Source of the DNA: Succinimonas sp045124755
GTDB taxonomy: Bacteria > Pseudomonadota > Gammaproteobacteria > Enterobacterales > Succinivibrionaceae
NCBI RefSeq assembly: GCF_045124755.1
Contig: NZ_JBGVMK010000025.1
Length of the DNA stretch: 64,000 nt
Strand: one strand, 5' to 3'
The position numbers and the translations under genes are program-made. The notes beneath the pieces are model-generated. The model saw only the letters and a program-made list of their open reading frames with translations, did not search any database and was not told the DNA's origin. Below, piece after piece: positions 1-9,014 of the stretch; the stretch's first letter is position 1, and each line of letters begins with the position of its first letter.

Positions 1-956
1 ATATTCCGCTTCCCGGGAAACATCGGTGTGGACAAAGGTCGGAGCGATAGACTTCAGGAGGGAAAGAACCGCCGCAAGGTCATTGTCCCGAGCCAATTCT
101 GAAATTCTGCTCTGGTTCTCGATGCAATTCCAGGGAATATGAGCCTTTTCGAGAGCATGCCTTTCAAACAGCATGCTGATGTAATAATTGGGAGTTTTGA
201 CAAAGGTGCTGCTCACGGACTTCCCGCAGTATTCCGTAACCTCGTCCGCGCTCATCATGGTAAGAAAACCCTGATGGTACAGCAGAGATATTCCCTGGGA
301 CATGTCAAGTCTGGCATTTGGAGAGGTTATTTTAACGGTAACGGGCAAGGCGCATTCTACCGGGCGTTTCTTAATGAGAGCTGCCGTAAGCTTCTTCTCA
401 TCGTGTTCAGTCATGAGGTTCAGGTATCCGGAAAGTCTGGTGTAATCCGCATCATCGCCGGAAATAAGTCTGAACTTCGGAATGTCATAGTTCAGAGATC
501 TGAGTTCGCTGATGAAATTCAGGCAAAGCGCGGCGTTGTAAACGGTATCCTTGCAGGTCTTTGCAAAGCGATAACCGGCATAGCGGCATTTCATCACTTC
601 CCGCAGAGCTTCCGGCGTGTGCAGGCATTTACTGAAATCAACTGTCTCTTTAAGAAGCTCCAGAACCTCATCATCAGTGAATCCGGCCAAACAGTTTACC
701 TCCGGACGGTCGGACAGTTTTACGGATACAAATCCCGAAACCGCTGTATCCATGGTAACAGGTAGCACTCCGGTTAAAAAAATCCGTTCAATGTTCTTGG
801 ACTGGTTAAAGTTACGCAGAACATTGCATAAGGCGCCAATCTCGCCTTCTGCAATGCTTATAAACTCCCGGAGATTACTGCTAAAAATATCGGCTCTTCT
901 GTATTTCGTGTTCTGATCAATTCAAAAACCGATAATGCTTCAGGGAGTTTTTTCAT
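1..956 (-). pseudogene. Broken AAA-ATPase-like (DUF1703 type) gene, runs off left edge
   Basis: On the minus strand a frame is open without interruption from about position 900 to base 1. It reads FLTGVLPVTMDTAVSGF, then FTDDEV and YAGYRF, which are hallmarks of the middle of AAA-ATPase-like (PF09820/DUF1703) proteins. A plausible start lies at 956 (MKKLPEALSVFELIRTRN, the typical N-terminus of the family), but that frame ends after about 31 codons. The two pieces are in different frames and the roughly 130 residues that should carry the P-loop are absent. I read this as an internal deletion with a frameshift, so the gene is dead. The C-terminal nuclease domain, if still present, lies outside the window. 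An intact relative of the same broad family lies at 2822-4528. Confidence 0.75.
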
Positions 957-1130
957 AATAAAACTTTAATGATGGTTAATAATGCGCCGGTCTTGCCGGA
1001 CAGATGCGTATCCCTGCTGATGCAGTCTGTCGGAAACAGATGCGCGAAAAGCCGGATCTGAAATTTGCGGATTGCGGTATTGAGGAACAGAGCATGGAGA
1101 CATGGTCTTAACGATCTCCGCGCCGGACTC

Positions 1131-1406
1131 CTAACCGCCGTTTTCCGCAGTCTCCTGATGTCCTGCCCCGCTCGCTATCAGGAGGAGCTTTTCCTTGCGG
1201 GAAAGTCTTTTGAGATGCCACTCCCGGCTCATGGCCTCGCGGCGGGTTTCGTACTCCTCAAAGTACACCAGCTCCGCCGGAAGCCGGGATCTGGTGTACT
1301 TCGCGCCCTGCCCGCTGTTATGAGCCCGGAGCCGCCGTTCCAGATCCGGAGTCCAGCCGCAGTAAAGAGTATTGTCGGAGCAGCGGAGGATATAAACGTA
1401 GTTCAC
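1131..1406 (-). CDS. GIY-YIG domain protein (YhbQ/UPF0213-like)
   Basis: A 91-residue single-domain GIY-YIG protein. The N-terminal YVYILRCSDNTLYCGWT matches the GIY-YIG core (here YVY...YCG). It is followed by the conserved arginine region (DLERRLRAHNSG), then YTRSRLPAELVYFE, and the ExxAMxRExxLKRLSRKEK tail typical of the YhbQ/COG2827 group. The length fits that group. The start is GTG at 1406, inside a GTGA overlap with the stop of the upstream DUF6398 gene, so the two are translationally coupled. Family members are structure-specific nucleases or putative DNA-repair proteins; the cellular role here is not known. Confidence 0.85.
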   Translation of the reverse strand: MNYVYILRCSDNTLYCGWTPDLERRLRAHNSGQGAKYTRSRLPAELVYFEEYETRREAMSREWHLKRLSRKEKLLLIASGAGHQETAENGG

Positions 1407-1969
1407 TTCCCGTCCTTATCCGAACCGGACTTCCCGGCCGCCGCGGCTTTGGCGGCCTTCTCTTTTTGCTCCTGTTCCCGGAGTCCCGGAGCATAAGGAA
1501 TAATGTGCTTCTTCACGCAGAGGAGCTGCATGGGGAGAGGCAGAGCCCGGGCGTCCAGGGGAATGCCGTTAATGGTTACCATCCACACAAAGGGATTGGC
1601 GTCCAGCATTGAAGGCAGCACCCATTCCGGACGGGTATAGCTGATCTTCAGCATATCGGTGATAAGCCGCCCCTTGGCGCTGGCCGTGCTTTTGGAAAGC
1701 CCGAAGGGAGCCGCGAGCTCCTCGGCTGTCATGTGCACGTCCTGGCTTTTATCAAAAATGAAGTTGGCGGAGCCCGCGGCGTACACGATCCCCGCCGCCC
1801 AGGTGTTCGCCCGGCCGGAGGTCAGGGGAGAAGGACGCTTCCGGCACAGCTTTTCCAGAATACGGAGGCACAGATCCCGGTACTCCTCGTTCAGATATTT
1901 TTCGCAGTACGGCTCGAGAACCGCGGCAATTTCGTCATATTTGCCCTGCATGGCTTTGGGAACTGCCAT
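1403..1969 (-). CDS. DUF6398 domain protein
   Basis: 188 residues from the ATG at 1969, chosen over an upstream in-frame start because AGGGAG lies 6 bases before it. The core has YDEIAAVLEPYCEKYLNEEY, then CRKRPSPLTSGRANTWAAGI and FGLSKSTASAKGRLITDML. These are features of DUF6398 proteins: a basic RPSP...NTWA segment and a helix-turn-helix-like stretch (LSKSTASAKGRLI). The C-terminus is a lysine/alanine-rich tail. Function unknown; DNA or RNA binding is plausible from the helix-turn-helix-like segment. The stop overlaps the GTG of the GIY-YIG gene by 4 bases, so the pair forms a small operon. Confidence 0.75.
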   Translation of the reverse strand: MAVPKAMQGKYDEIAAVLEPYCEKYLNEEYRDLCLRILEKLCRKRPSPLTSGRANTWAAGIVYAAGSANFIFDKSQDVHMTAEELAAPFGLSKSTASAKGRLITDMLKISYTRPEWVLPSMLDANPFVWMVTINGIPLDARALPLPMQLLCVKKHIIPYAPGLREQEQKEKAAKAAAAGKSGSDKDGK

Positions 1970-2821
1970 ATTCAACTCCCTGTCTGTTGTCTGCTTTTTT
2001 TGCGCTGAACCCGGCACCGGAGATTCGGCCCGGAGATTCGGCATGGCGCCGCATTATCAGAATACCCCGGTTCCGGGGCCTAAGGCGCCGTTCAGTTACC
2101 CGGCGTTATAGCCTGCTGAGTCAGGCATGGCAAGATCTAACGGCAAATAACCCTCCGGATCTGCTGCCGGCATCAGAGAAAACACTTCCTCCGGGTTAGC
2201 CCCCAGCCCCTTTTCAAAATTGAACATAAATTTCGCAAAAAGGCATGGCGTCTCATTCCTCAGACAACTGAAAATCATGCAAAAAAACTTATAAAATAAT
2301 CCCTCATGATACTTGACCGGTGCAGAATCCCGCTCTGTCACCAGCTTCGATATCCCCGGGCTCCGAAATCTCTCAGAGTTTTTGTTTGAATTATCTCGGA
2401 AAACAGCGGAACGGGAATCACAGCCAGACATGATTCGCGCAGGAACTTTTTCAGGTGCCGGAGTATAATGGCCTCGGGGACGAAACCGGAAAACGGCCGG
2501 GCTGTTTTTGGCATCTGCGGTCGCCGGACAATAACCAGAACGGCGCATCGAAGAGCCGCACAGATACAGACGGCACGCCAAACCCTAATGGTAACAGCTT
2601 CAGCAATGATAACCTTGAATTGAGACTTAAATTGTCCGCCCCCTGCCGGGCCTCAATCCAGGGGTGAACCGATATGTATGGCTTCTTACTCATTCCGGGC
2701 AGCCCCCTGACGGATTACCATCACCAAAGAAGAGGCAGAAGAGATCTCTGTCTTTTCAGCAAGAGCGGGAAAGCCCGGAACTCCCGGTGCAGCCGGGCAG
2801 TTTTACAGAAGGAAAAGCGAT
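1970..2821. other. Intergenic region without a recognisable gene
   Basis: About 850 bases. A 161-codon open frame on the minus strand (2096-2581) and several shorter frames on both strands exist, but none has a convincing ribosome-binding site, family motif or coherent composition. The minus-strand frame could be a gene remnant. The last bases before 2822 carry a GAAGGA-type ribosome-binding site for the next gene. Confidence 0.4.
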
Positions 2822-4528
2822 ATGGGAATCTTTTTGAACCCGAACGAAAAAAACAGCTTTAAAGATCTGCATGAATATGATCTCTTCGTTGATAAAACGG
2901 ACTTTATTGCAGAAATCGCCAGCAGGATTGATAAGCCGAATAAGCTGGTTGCCTTTACGAAACCCCGGCGTTTCGGAAAAACTGTTACCGCTTACATGCT
3001 TGCCAGTTTTTTTTCCAAAGGAGCAAGCAGCAAATCCTTGTTTGCAGGCCTGAAGATATCCCGCTGCGTCATAAAGAAAAAAACAGATGATCAGGAAACC
3101 GAGCTTTCTTACGAGGATTATCTTAACAAGTTTAATGTCATATACTGGGACATGAACAGCATAGATGATGCTTTTCAGTCATACATGTCAGATGAGAGTC
3201 TTCATGTTGATTATGTGGACGATATTGTTGACTATTTGCAGTATGTGACATTGCTGGAAATCAGACAAAACCGGGAATTTGACGAAAAGATCAGCAAAGC
3301 TCCGCTGATTGGCAGAAAATCATTAAAACCGGCTCTGGTCGCAACTGAAGCTAAATTTGTTCTCATTATGGATGAATGGGATCTGATATACCGGGAATAC
3401 CGGGATAACGATACACTGCAGAAAAAATTTATTAATATGCTCAAAGGTTTGTTCAAAGCCGGAGACGGCGTGGCCTGTTTTTCTCTGGCGTACCTTACTG
3501 GCATTCTTCCCATAAAGAAATACAATTCCCAGTCAGCTCTTAATAATTTCGATGAATATAACATGCTGCTGTCAGGAACATTTGCCCCGTATTTCGGCTT
3601 TACGGATGAAGAGGTCACGGAACTCTCCCTGCGGACCCAATGCCATATTTCAAAAGATCAGCTTAAGGAATGGTATGAGGGATATAAATTCAGTCAGGAT
3701 ACCAAAGACAAAAAAAACAATGTCCTTATTGATGTTTATAATCCTAATTCTGTCTGCAACGCAATAACCAGAAATAAGTGCAGCAATTACTGGAGCAGCA
3801 CATCGTCAAACGAAGAGGTAATCCGCCTCATAAACTTGAACCTTGACGGCATCAAGGATGATATCATCAGCCTTATTTCCGGCGGCCGCATCCAGTTTAA
3901 CTGCGAATCCTTTCAGAACGATATGACAACCCTTGAATACAAAGATCAGATTTTTTCTCTTCTGGTATGTCTGGGGTATCTGGGATGCATCGATGAAGGA
4001 GAATTTCTGCGTACTGCATATGTGCCGAACCGGGAAATAAGATCCGTCCTAACCTCCATAGTAAGAAGGCAGCCCTGGTACAATGCCATGCCCGTTATCC
4101 AGCGTTCCGAAAAGCTCTTTCAGGCCATCAGATCCCTGGATGCCGAAACGACGGCGAAAATAGTCGGCGGCATTCATAACTCCCCCTATGTTTCCGTTAT
4201 CGGATACAACAAGGAGGAAGCTCTGGTGTTCTGTCTCATATCCGGGCTTATGTGGTGCGCCGAGAACAGCTATGACAGCTTCCGGGAACTCCCGGCCGGG
4301 AAAGGATTTGCAGATCTGGTGTTTGTCCCAAAAACCAAACCGGATCTCCCGATCATGATTATTGAGTTCAAGCGGGATTACAGCGCGGAGGAGGCCCTGA
4401 ACCAGATAAAGGAACAGGACTACGCCGCAAGATACCGCCAGGACGGAGACAAAAGAGAGGTTCTGCTTATCGGTCTTAACTACAATTCCGGCACCAAGGA
4501 GCATCATTGTCTTATTGAGAAGTTGTGA
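2822..4528 (+). CDS. AAA-ATPase-like / PD-(D/E)XK nuclease fusion protein
   Basis: 568 residues, full length for the family. Near the N-terminus LFVDKTDFIAEI (residues about 21-32) and the P-loop-like KPRRFGKT (47-54) mark the AAA-ATPase-like domain (PF09820). EWYEGYKF lies mid-protein. The C-terminal third is a PD-(D/E)XK nuclease-like domain (PF08011): D498 in GFADLVFVP, then IIEFK with E515 and K517, followed by the usual A-x-x-Q-I helix. These proteins are abundant in gut anaerobes and often multicopy; mobile-element or selfish functions have been suggested but their role is not established. No partner gene is adjacent. A decayed relative lies at 1-956. Confidence 0.85.
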   Translation: MGIFLNPNEKNSFKDLHEYDLFVDKTDFIAEIASRIDKPNKLVAFTKPRRFGKTVTAYMLASFFSKGASSKSLFAGLKISRCVIKKKTDDQETELSYEDYLNKFNVIYWDMNSIDDAFQSYMSDESLHVDYVDDIVDYLQYVTLLEIRQNREFDEKISKAPLIGRKSLKPALVATEAKFVLIMDEWDLIYREYRDNDTLQKKFINMLKGLFKAGDGVACFSLAYLTGILPIKKYNSQSALNNFDEYNMLLSGTFAPYFGFTDEEVTELSLRTQCHISKDQLKEWYEGYKFSQDTKDKKNNVLIDVYNPNSVCNAITRNKCSNYWSSTSSNEEVIRLINLNLDGIKDDIISLISGGRIQFNCESFQNDMTTLEYKDQIFSLLVCLGYLGCIDEGEFLRTAYVPNREIRSVLTSIVRRQPWYNAMPVIQRSEKLFQAIRSLDAETTAKIVGGIHNSPYVSVIGYNKEEALVFCLISGLMWCAENSYDSFRELPAGKGFADLVFVPKTKPDLPIMIIEFKRDYSAEEALNQIKEQDYAARYRQDGDKREVLLIGLNYNSGTKEHHCLIEKL

Positions 4529-4564
4529 GCAGATATTCAGATTGTCTGACACCTTAACTGCGCC

Positions 4565-4810
4565 TTAGCCAAGATCTGATGAACATGCGCAGGAAACAGC
4601 AGCTTTCGGAGCCTGCCGTAATTTTACCAGGGCGAATGAGCTCTGCTCCTGTATCGTCCGGTAACGCAGAAATCCCCGAAACAGTTTCGGTTTATCTTCA
4701 CCGGGAAACTCCGGAGCGCCGGTCTCACGCGCTGGAACAGAAAATGCGAGTAACAAATCTTCCTGACTGACGGCGATATTGTCCGATTCCCTGAGGTCTC
4801 TGTTAATCAT
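4565..4810 (-). CDS. Possible small protein, unknown
   Basis: An 81-residue open frame. The main support is an excellent ribosome-binding site, TAAGGAG, 6 bases before the ATG at 4810. The protein (begins MINRDLRESDNIAVSQEDLL) has no recognised motif, and its C-terminal half has low-complexity composition. It may be a small gene or the 5' end of a lost gene. The rest of the stretch to 5161 shows nothing I can name. Confidence 0.3.
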   Translation of the reverse strand: MINRDLRESDNIAVSQEDLLLAFSVPARETGAPEFPGEDKPKLFRGFLRYRTIQEQSSFALVKLRQAPKAAVSCACSSDLG

Positions 4811-5161
4811 CCCGTTCTCCTTAAAGCGTTCCGGCTTACCCTTGCATTCTTCATCCGGATCCCGATCACAAAACCATGCTTTCCCGGCGCTGAAAAACCA
4901 AACGCCTCACGATTTCCGCACAAGGTTATTGGCCGAAGCGTGACAAATGCGGTAAAAGGCTTAAAATAAGCGCGATTTTCAGGGAAGCTCTTAAAAAAGC
5001 GGCGCTGCGGTGCTTGGTATTTTTATATTGCTGCCTCTGCCGCCCCCGAAAACCGCCGGGGTCTCCGCGCATTCCTGCCGGATCCGGCAGGATTTCAGGG
5101 ATCCCCGGAATCAGATTGTCTGGTGTTCATTTACGGCGTCCGGCGGAGGAAAAAACTGAAC

Positions 5162-5605
5162 ATGTCCGATAGCATTCATAACACAAATAACGGCAGCTCC
5201 GGCAATCCCGGCAGCTCTGATATGCACAATAAGCGGCAGAGCTACCTGAATTCCTTCAATTTCGTGACCTTCCCCAATGACAGCACCATTGTCATCGACC
5301 AGAAATACTCCATCACCCGTTCCTCCAACGGCTCCGAGAAAACCAGATTCAGTCTGGCCAATCTTAACGAGTACTGGAAAACCGATATCCGCTTCGAGTT
5401 TTCCTTCGACCGGGCCGAGCTTGAGGCCATTGAGGATCAGGACGAATACGGCGTGCGCTATCTCCACTTCACCCTGTTCTCCGGAGACGCCTCTCTGGGA
5501 CGGCTGTCCATAAAAATCGGCTACGAAAACGACAGCCACGCCACCTCGGAGAAAATCGCCGCCTTCTTTGACTGCACCGAGGTCTTTAATAATCTCCAGC
5601 AGTAA
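5162..5605 (+). CDS. Hypothetical cytosolic protein
   Basis: 147 residues from the ATG at 5162 (MSDSIHNTNN), preferred over an in-frame ATG 39 bases upstream because GGAGGA lies about 11 bases before it. The first 35 residues are a Ser/Asn/Gly-rich, probably disordered segment. The rest looks like a compact alpha/beta domain (for example TDIRFEFSFDRAELEAIEDQ) with no signal peptide or membrane segment. I do not recognise the family. The acidic, aromatic-rich composition and clean codon use suggest a real gene. A terminator hairpin follows at 5678. Confidence 0.6.
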   Translation: MSDSIHNTNNGSSGNPGSSDMHNKRQSYLNSFNFVTFPNDSTIVIDQKYSITRSSNGSEKTRFSLANLNEYWKTDIRFEFSFDRAELEAIEDQDEYGVRYLHFTLFSGDASLGRLSIKIGYENDSHATSEKIAAFFDCTEVFNNLQQ

Positions 5606-5677
5606 CGGCCCCGGCCGTCTTATGCTGTCAGTTTTATGCTGCCGGCTTTAGCTGCTTAGCTTGATGCTTTAACTTTG

Positions 5678-5705
5678 AACCCCGGGATCTTCCGGGGTTC
5701 TGCTT
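5678..5705 (+). terminator. Rho-independent terminator candidate
   Basis: Perfect 8-bp stem AACCCCGG / CCGGGGTT (5678-5685 and 5692-5699) with a 6-base loop, followed by CTGCTTTC. The U-tract is weak. It separates the unknown gene ending at 5605 from the ybaK-like gene starting at 5729. Confidence 0.5.
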
Positions 5706-5728
5706 TCACAGAACTCAGAGGAAACACC

Positions 5729-6202
5729 ATGCAGACTCCCGCCACCAAATTTCTCGACAGCAAGCGCATCTCCTACAAGACCTACGAATACAGCTGCAAC
5801 GGCGCCAAACACGACTTCGGCCATATTGCCGCCCGGGAGCTTAACCGGGATGAGAACGAGGTGTTTAAAACCCTGCTCATCCATCATGAAAAAACCTATA
5901 TCACCGCAGTGATCCCGGTTAACTGCAATCTCAATCTCAAAAACGCCGCCAGGGTTGCCGGGGTGAAGAATGCCGAAATGGTAAAGCCCGAGGATGCGGA
6001 ACGGCTTACCGGCTATGTGGTGGGCGGCATCAGTCCCTTCGGCCAGAAAAGACGCAATATCACCATTCTGGCCGCCTCCGCCGCGGCTCTCCCCGAAATC
6101 CTGGTAAGCGGCGGGAGACGGGGGTTTTCCGTCGGAGTAAAACCACAGGATCTCATCACCGCTCTGGGAGCCCTCACCGGAGATATCACGGAACCCCAGT
6201 AA
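5729..6202 (+). CDS. ybaK: Cys-tRNA(Pro)/Cys-tRNA(Cys) deacylase, YbaK/EbsC type
   Basis: 157 residues from the ATG at 5729, which has AGAGGA about 8 bases upstream; an earlier in-frame ATG lies inside the preceding terminator region and is rejected. The protein is a single YbaK/prolyl-tRNA-editing domain: TPATKFLDSKRISYKTYEY at the start, FKTLLIH with the conserved K47 (equivalent to the key lysine of E. coli YbaK), and GGISPFGQKRR near residue 110. The enzyme hydrolyses Cys mis-attached to tRNA(Pro) by prolyl-tRNA synthetase, acting in the cytosol in trans. It converges with the next gene, with only 4 bases between the stops. Confidence 0.92.
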   Translation: MQTPATKFLDSKRISYKTYEYSCNGAKHDFGHIAARELNRDENEVFKTLLIHHEKTYITAVIPVNCNLNLKNAARVAGVKNAEMVKPEDAERLTGYVVGGISPFGQKRRNITILAASAAALPEILVSGGRRGFSVGVKPQDLITALGALTGDITEPQ

Positions 6203-6206
6203 GGGT

Positions 6207-7688
6207 TTAAGCCTTCCGTCCCGCGGCTTCCGGGATCTCCTTTCTCATGGCCCTGCTTCCGGAAATGTAGCTCCCGCTCTCCTCCGTACGGCGTTCCTGA
6301 AGCTTGTTTGCCGACGGGACGGCATAGGCCTCCGCATCCCGTTCCTTCCGGAGCAGGGTGCCCTCTGCTTCCTCCGCAAGCCGGCCCTTCAGCGCGGCCC
6401 GGAGGACAAAGAAGTAAAAGACGGTAACCGAGAACATCACCATGAGGGCGGTTTCGCCGTCGCTCCCGGAGCTTATAAGCCGGAAGATCTCCCCGGCAGT
6501 TATCAGGAGAGCCAGTAATCCGCCCCCGAGGGCCGCAGGGTCGCGCTCGAACACCCAGGGGATCCTAGTCAGATAAACAAGGTACCAGATACCTCCCGCC
6601 GTAATCAGCATGGGGATAAGGATGAGAAGCTGCAGGTATCCCGGAAGGAAATCCGCCAGAAACCCGAGCTCCGTTATCACCAGCATGGCAAAAGCGGTAA
6701 AAAACAGGGTGGCAAAAGCGATATTCCTGGAGGCTATGGGAAAGTCTCCCGTGATTTTTCCGGTCTCTCCGTTCATGGCACAGGAGAAGACCTGCCCCCG
6801 CCAGGAGGTCTCCATCCGCCATACAGGAAGGAGAGCATATTTCACGGCCACGGGAGTGATGCGGTAATTCCGCTCCGTAATGCGGCAGGAGTCATACCCC
6901 TCTGTCTCGATAAGAAAGCTGTCCAGAGAAGTCCTGACCCGCTTTTCCACCGGATTAAAGCTTCCCTTGGCATTCCGGCTGGCGATCCGGGCGTCCAGTC
7001 CCGCAAGATAAGCGGGACTGAAGGGAACGGCGTCCTTCATGTCAAAGGGTTCAATGCTCTGGGTTTCCCGTTCCGGGATCTCCCGGGAGCCGTCCCCGGG
7101 AATGCCCTGAAACTCCCGGCTCCCGGAAGCTGCGCAGGTAAACACCGTGTGCTCCCACTTGCGATCCCCCTTTTTCACGATTTTTTCACAGGAGGCCTTA
7201 GCCTCTCCCGCCGCAGCGACATCGTAGATCCAGAAGGGAATGTAGCAGGCCATGATGCTTTCCTCCCGGGCCTCGGCGCGAAAGCTCCGGGGAATGAAAT
7301 GCCGGCGGCTTAAGAGATCCCGGTACTGCTCCCGGAAGAACTCCCGATCCTTCTTGAAGGGAATGATGAAGTCCGGAGTCTCCCGGGCGGTGATCTTGTC
7401 CGCGAGCGTCACCTTCTGGCCGCAGAAGGGGCACTCCGCCACGGCGGAGAGAATGCCGGGGGAGATTGCGCCGCCGCAGGAGGAGCAGGAGTAGGAACGC
7501 TTCATCACGGAAGCCGGGTTCTTCCCCGGATGCTCCGGAACCGGTGCGGCCCCCTGGTTCGTCACCGCATCGTATTCCGCTGCGGAAAACCGGCTGTCGC
7601 AGTGGCGGCACCGCAGCATCTGGGAAGCAATGTCAAAGGTCAGAAAACCGCTGCAGGAGGGACAGCGGCAGCTTGCAGGTTCATGCAT
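6207..7688 (-). CDS. Zinc-ribbon membrane protein
   Basis: 493 residues. Two or more zinc ribbons at the N-terminus: CRCPSCSGF and LRCRHCDSRF (residues about 8-34), then YSCSSCGGA and ECPFCGQKV (about 66-92). A long soluble middle domain contains CYIPFWIYDV and LLPVWRMETSW, the Y/W-rich signature of TFIIB-type zinc-ribbon hypothetical proteins. Four hydrophobic segments follow (about 320-440), then a charged cytosolic tail. Start ATG at 7688 with a poor ribosome-binding site. This architecture is common in gut bacteria and its role is unknown; a membrane-associated metal- or nucleic-acid-binding protein is as far as the sequence goes. Divergently transcribed from the cellulose operon. Confidence 0.75.
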   Translation of the reverse strand: MHEPASCRCPSCSGFLTFDIASQMLRCRHCDSRFSAAEYDAVTNQGAAPVPEHPGKNPASVMKRSYSCSSCGGAISPGILSAVAECPFCGQKVTLADKITARETPDFIIPFKKDREFFREQYRDLLSRRHFIPRSFRAEAREESIMACYIPFWIYDVAAAGEAKASCEKIVKKGDRKWEHTVFTCAASGSREFQGIPGDGSREIPERETQSIEPFDMKDAVPFSPAYLAGLDARIASRNAKGSFNPVEKRVRTSLDSFLIETEGYDSCRITERNYRITPVAVKYALLPVWRMETSWRGQVFSCAMNGETGKITGDFPIASRNIAFATLFFTAFAMLVITELGFLADFLPGYLQLLILIPMLITAGGIWYLVYLTRIPWVFERDPAALGGGLLALLITAGEIFRLISSGSDGETALMVMFSVTVFYFFVLRAALKGRLAEEAEGTLLRKERDAEAYAVPSANKLQERRTEESGSYISGSRAMRKEIPEAAGRKA

Positions 7689-8229
7689 GGAAATACTCGC
7701 CCGGGGCGCCCCGAGCCCGGATCGGGAACACCCGCAAAAACACAGGGCCGGACTTAACTAATATTAGCCGTCCCGCCCTCTCTTTACAAGCCCTGAAGAT
7801 CTCCGGGCTGTTTAAATAATCACGAGGGAAATGCTTTAAGGAACAGGGGATATTGAAAATAAAGACAAAAGCATGAAAATCAGGTAAAATATCGATATAA
7901 TTGATTATTTATAACAGCCCGGCAAAAAAACGTGAAATCGTTTTTTCATCTGCAAAGGAGCTTCATATTTAAAAGGCCGGACGTGTTATTTCTTGAAAAA
8001 GGCCCGTCACAGCAGACTTTATTAAAATTATCGGGATTTAAGAGCAGAGAGCCAAAGTCAGCATGAGACGTTTCAGAAAAAGCAGTTTTTCAAAAAACGT
8101 TTTCAGAAAAACAAATGGCTGAAATAAAGGCTTCGCCATTTTGATTTTTGTTCAAATAAAATCGGAAATAAATTAAAAATTCGGCACTGCTCTCATTTAT
8201 GATTACCGCCGAAAGAGGGGTTATATTTT
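7689..8229. promoter_or_regulatory. AT-rich leader region upstream of the cellulose operon
   Basis: About 540 bases with no gene. From about 7800 the base composition drops sharply in GC compared with both neighbours. There are several A/T runs (for example around 7880-7915 and 8130-8180) and a perfect small inverted repeat GAAAAA-GCAG-TTTTTC at 8076-8091. This is where the bcs promoter and any regulator sites should lie; I cannot assign a -35/-10 pair with confidence. A GAGGGG ribosome-binding site precedes 8230. Confidence 0.45.
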
Positions 8230-8991
8230 ATGGATTTGATAGCGTTGCAGGGAATGCATGCGCATGCCGGGGTGTCCTCGGTGGCCGCCGCGCTGGCCTG
8301 GAGCATCTCCCGGAGTCCGGACTCCGGGGGCAGATCTGTATTTATCGACGGCGCCCCCTCCTCCTGGGGCGCCACCGCCATCTTCGGAATTCCCGCCTCA
8401 TTTTCCTCCTGGATCTCCGCCGGAAATGACCTGAAAGGTCTGCTTTCCCGGGCAGCTCTTTATGACGATGCCGTGGCGGTGTTCCCGGCCCGCCCCGGGG
8501 ATCCCGCTCCGGATGAGGTTCTGGCGCGGAGCCTTATGGCTGAGCTTAATGACCTTGCCGCGCTGTCCCGGTTTACCGCAGTGGCGGATGCCGGAGTCCG
8601 GGGGAGCCCTGCCGCCAAAGCTTTTGCGGCCATGGCGGACATCGTCTTCACAGTAACCGAAGCCGATGCCGCCGGAGAAACGGAGCTTTCCTCCCTGGTT
8701 CCCGAAAACAACGAATACTTCCTGATAAACCGGCTGGACACCAGAAGTCCGGCCTCCCGGGACTCGGCGGCCCGGCTCCGGAAGCATCCGGTCTTAGGCC
8801 CCCGGATCCTGGATGCGGAAATTCCCCTGGACGAGTTCGTCCGGGAGGCCGCGAGGAAGCCGGAGCCCTATACCAGATACCTCGATTATTCCGAGGCCAG
8901 CTGTCAGACGGAACGAATCCTCATTGATATCAGGCTGATAAGAAGCCGCGCCGGGGATTCCGGAGACCGCGCCGGGAAGGAACCGGCTTAA
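8230..8991 (+). CDS. bcsQ: Cellulose biosynthesis protein BcsQ (MinD/ParA-like)
   Basis: 253 residues, the size of BcsQ. The N-terminus MDLIALQGMHAHAGVSSVAA aligns with the BcsQ opening (LQG-RGGVGTTS-type), followed by AALAWSISRS. In enterobacteria this MinD-like ATPase sits at the cell pole and is needed for assembly of the cellulose synthase complex. Oddly, the Walker A lysine and most of its glycines are missing (HAHAGVSS at residues 10-17), so ATP hydrolysis by the usual mechanism is doubtful. It is the first gene of the eight-gene operon and lies 23 bases upstream of bcsA. The family call rests on this opening motif, size and position. Confidence 0.85.
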   Translation: MDLIALQGMHAHAGVSSVAAALAWSISRSPDSGGRSVFIDGAPSSWGATAIFGIPASFSSWISAGNDLKGLLSRAALYDDAVAVFPARPGDPAPDEVLARSLMAELNDLAALSRFTAVADAGVRGSPAAKAFAAMADIVFTVTEADAAGETELSSLVPENNEYFLINRLDTRSPASRDSAARLRKHPVLGPRILDAEIPLDEFVREAARKPEPYTRYLDYSEASCQTERILIDIRLIRSRAGDSGDRAGKEPA

Positions 8992-9014
8992 GGAACAGGG
9001 GAAAACGCAAGATC

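Noticed and set aside
139..765. 208-codon plus-strand frame at the left edge
   Set aside because: Antisense of the AAA-ATPase-like pseudogene, whose minus-strand reading shows clear family motifs.
2096..2581. 161-codon minus-strand frame
   Set aside because: No ribosome-binding site or motif; left as unassigned intergenic sequence.
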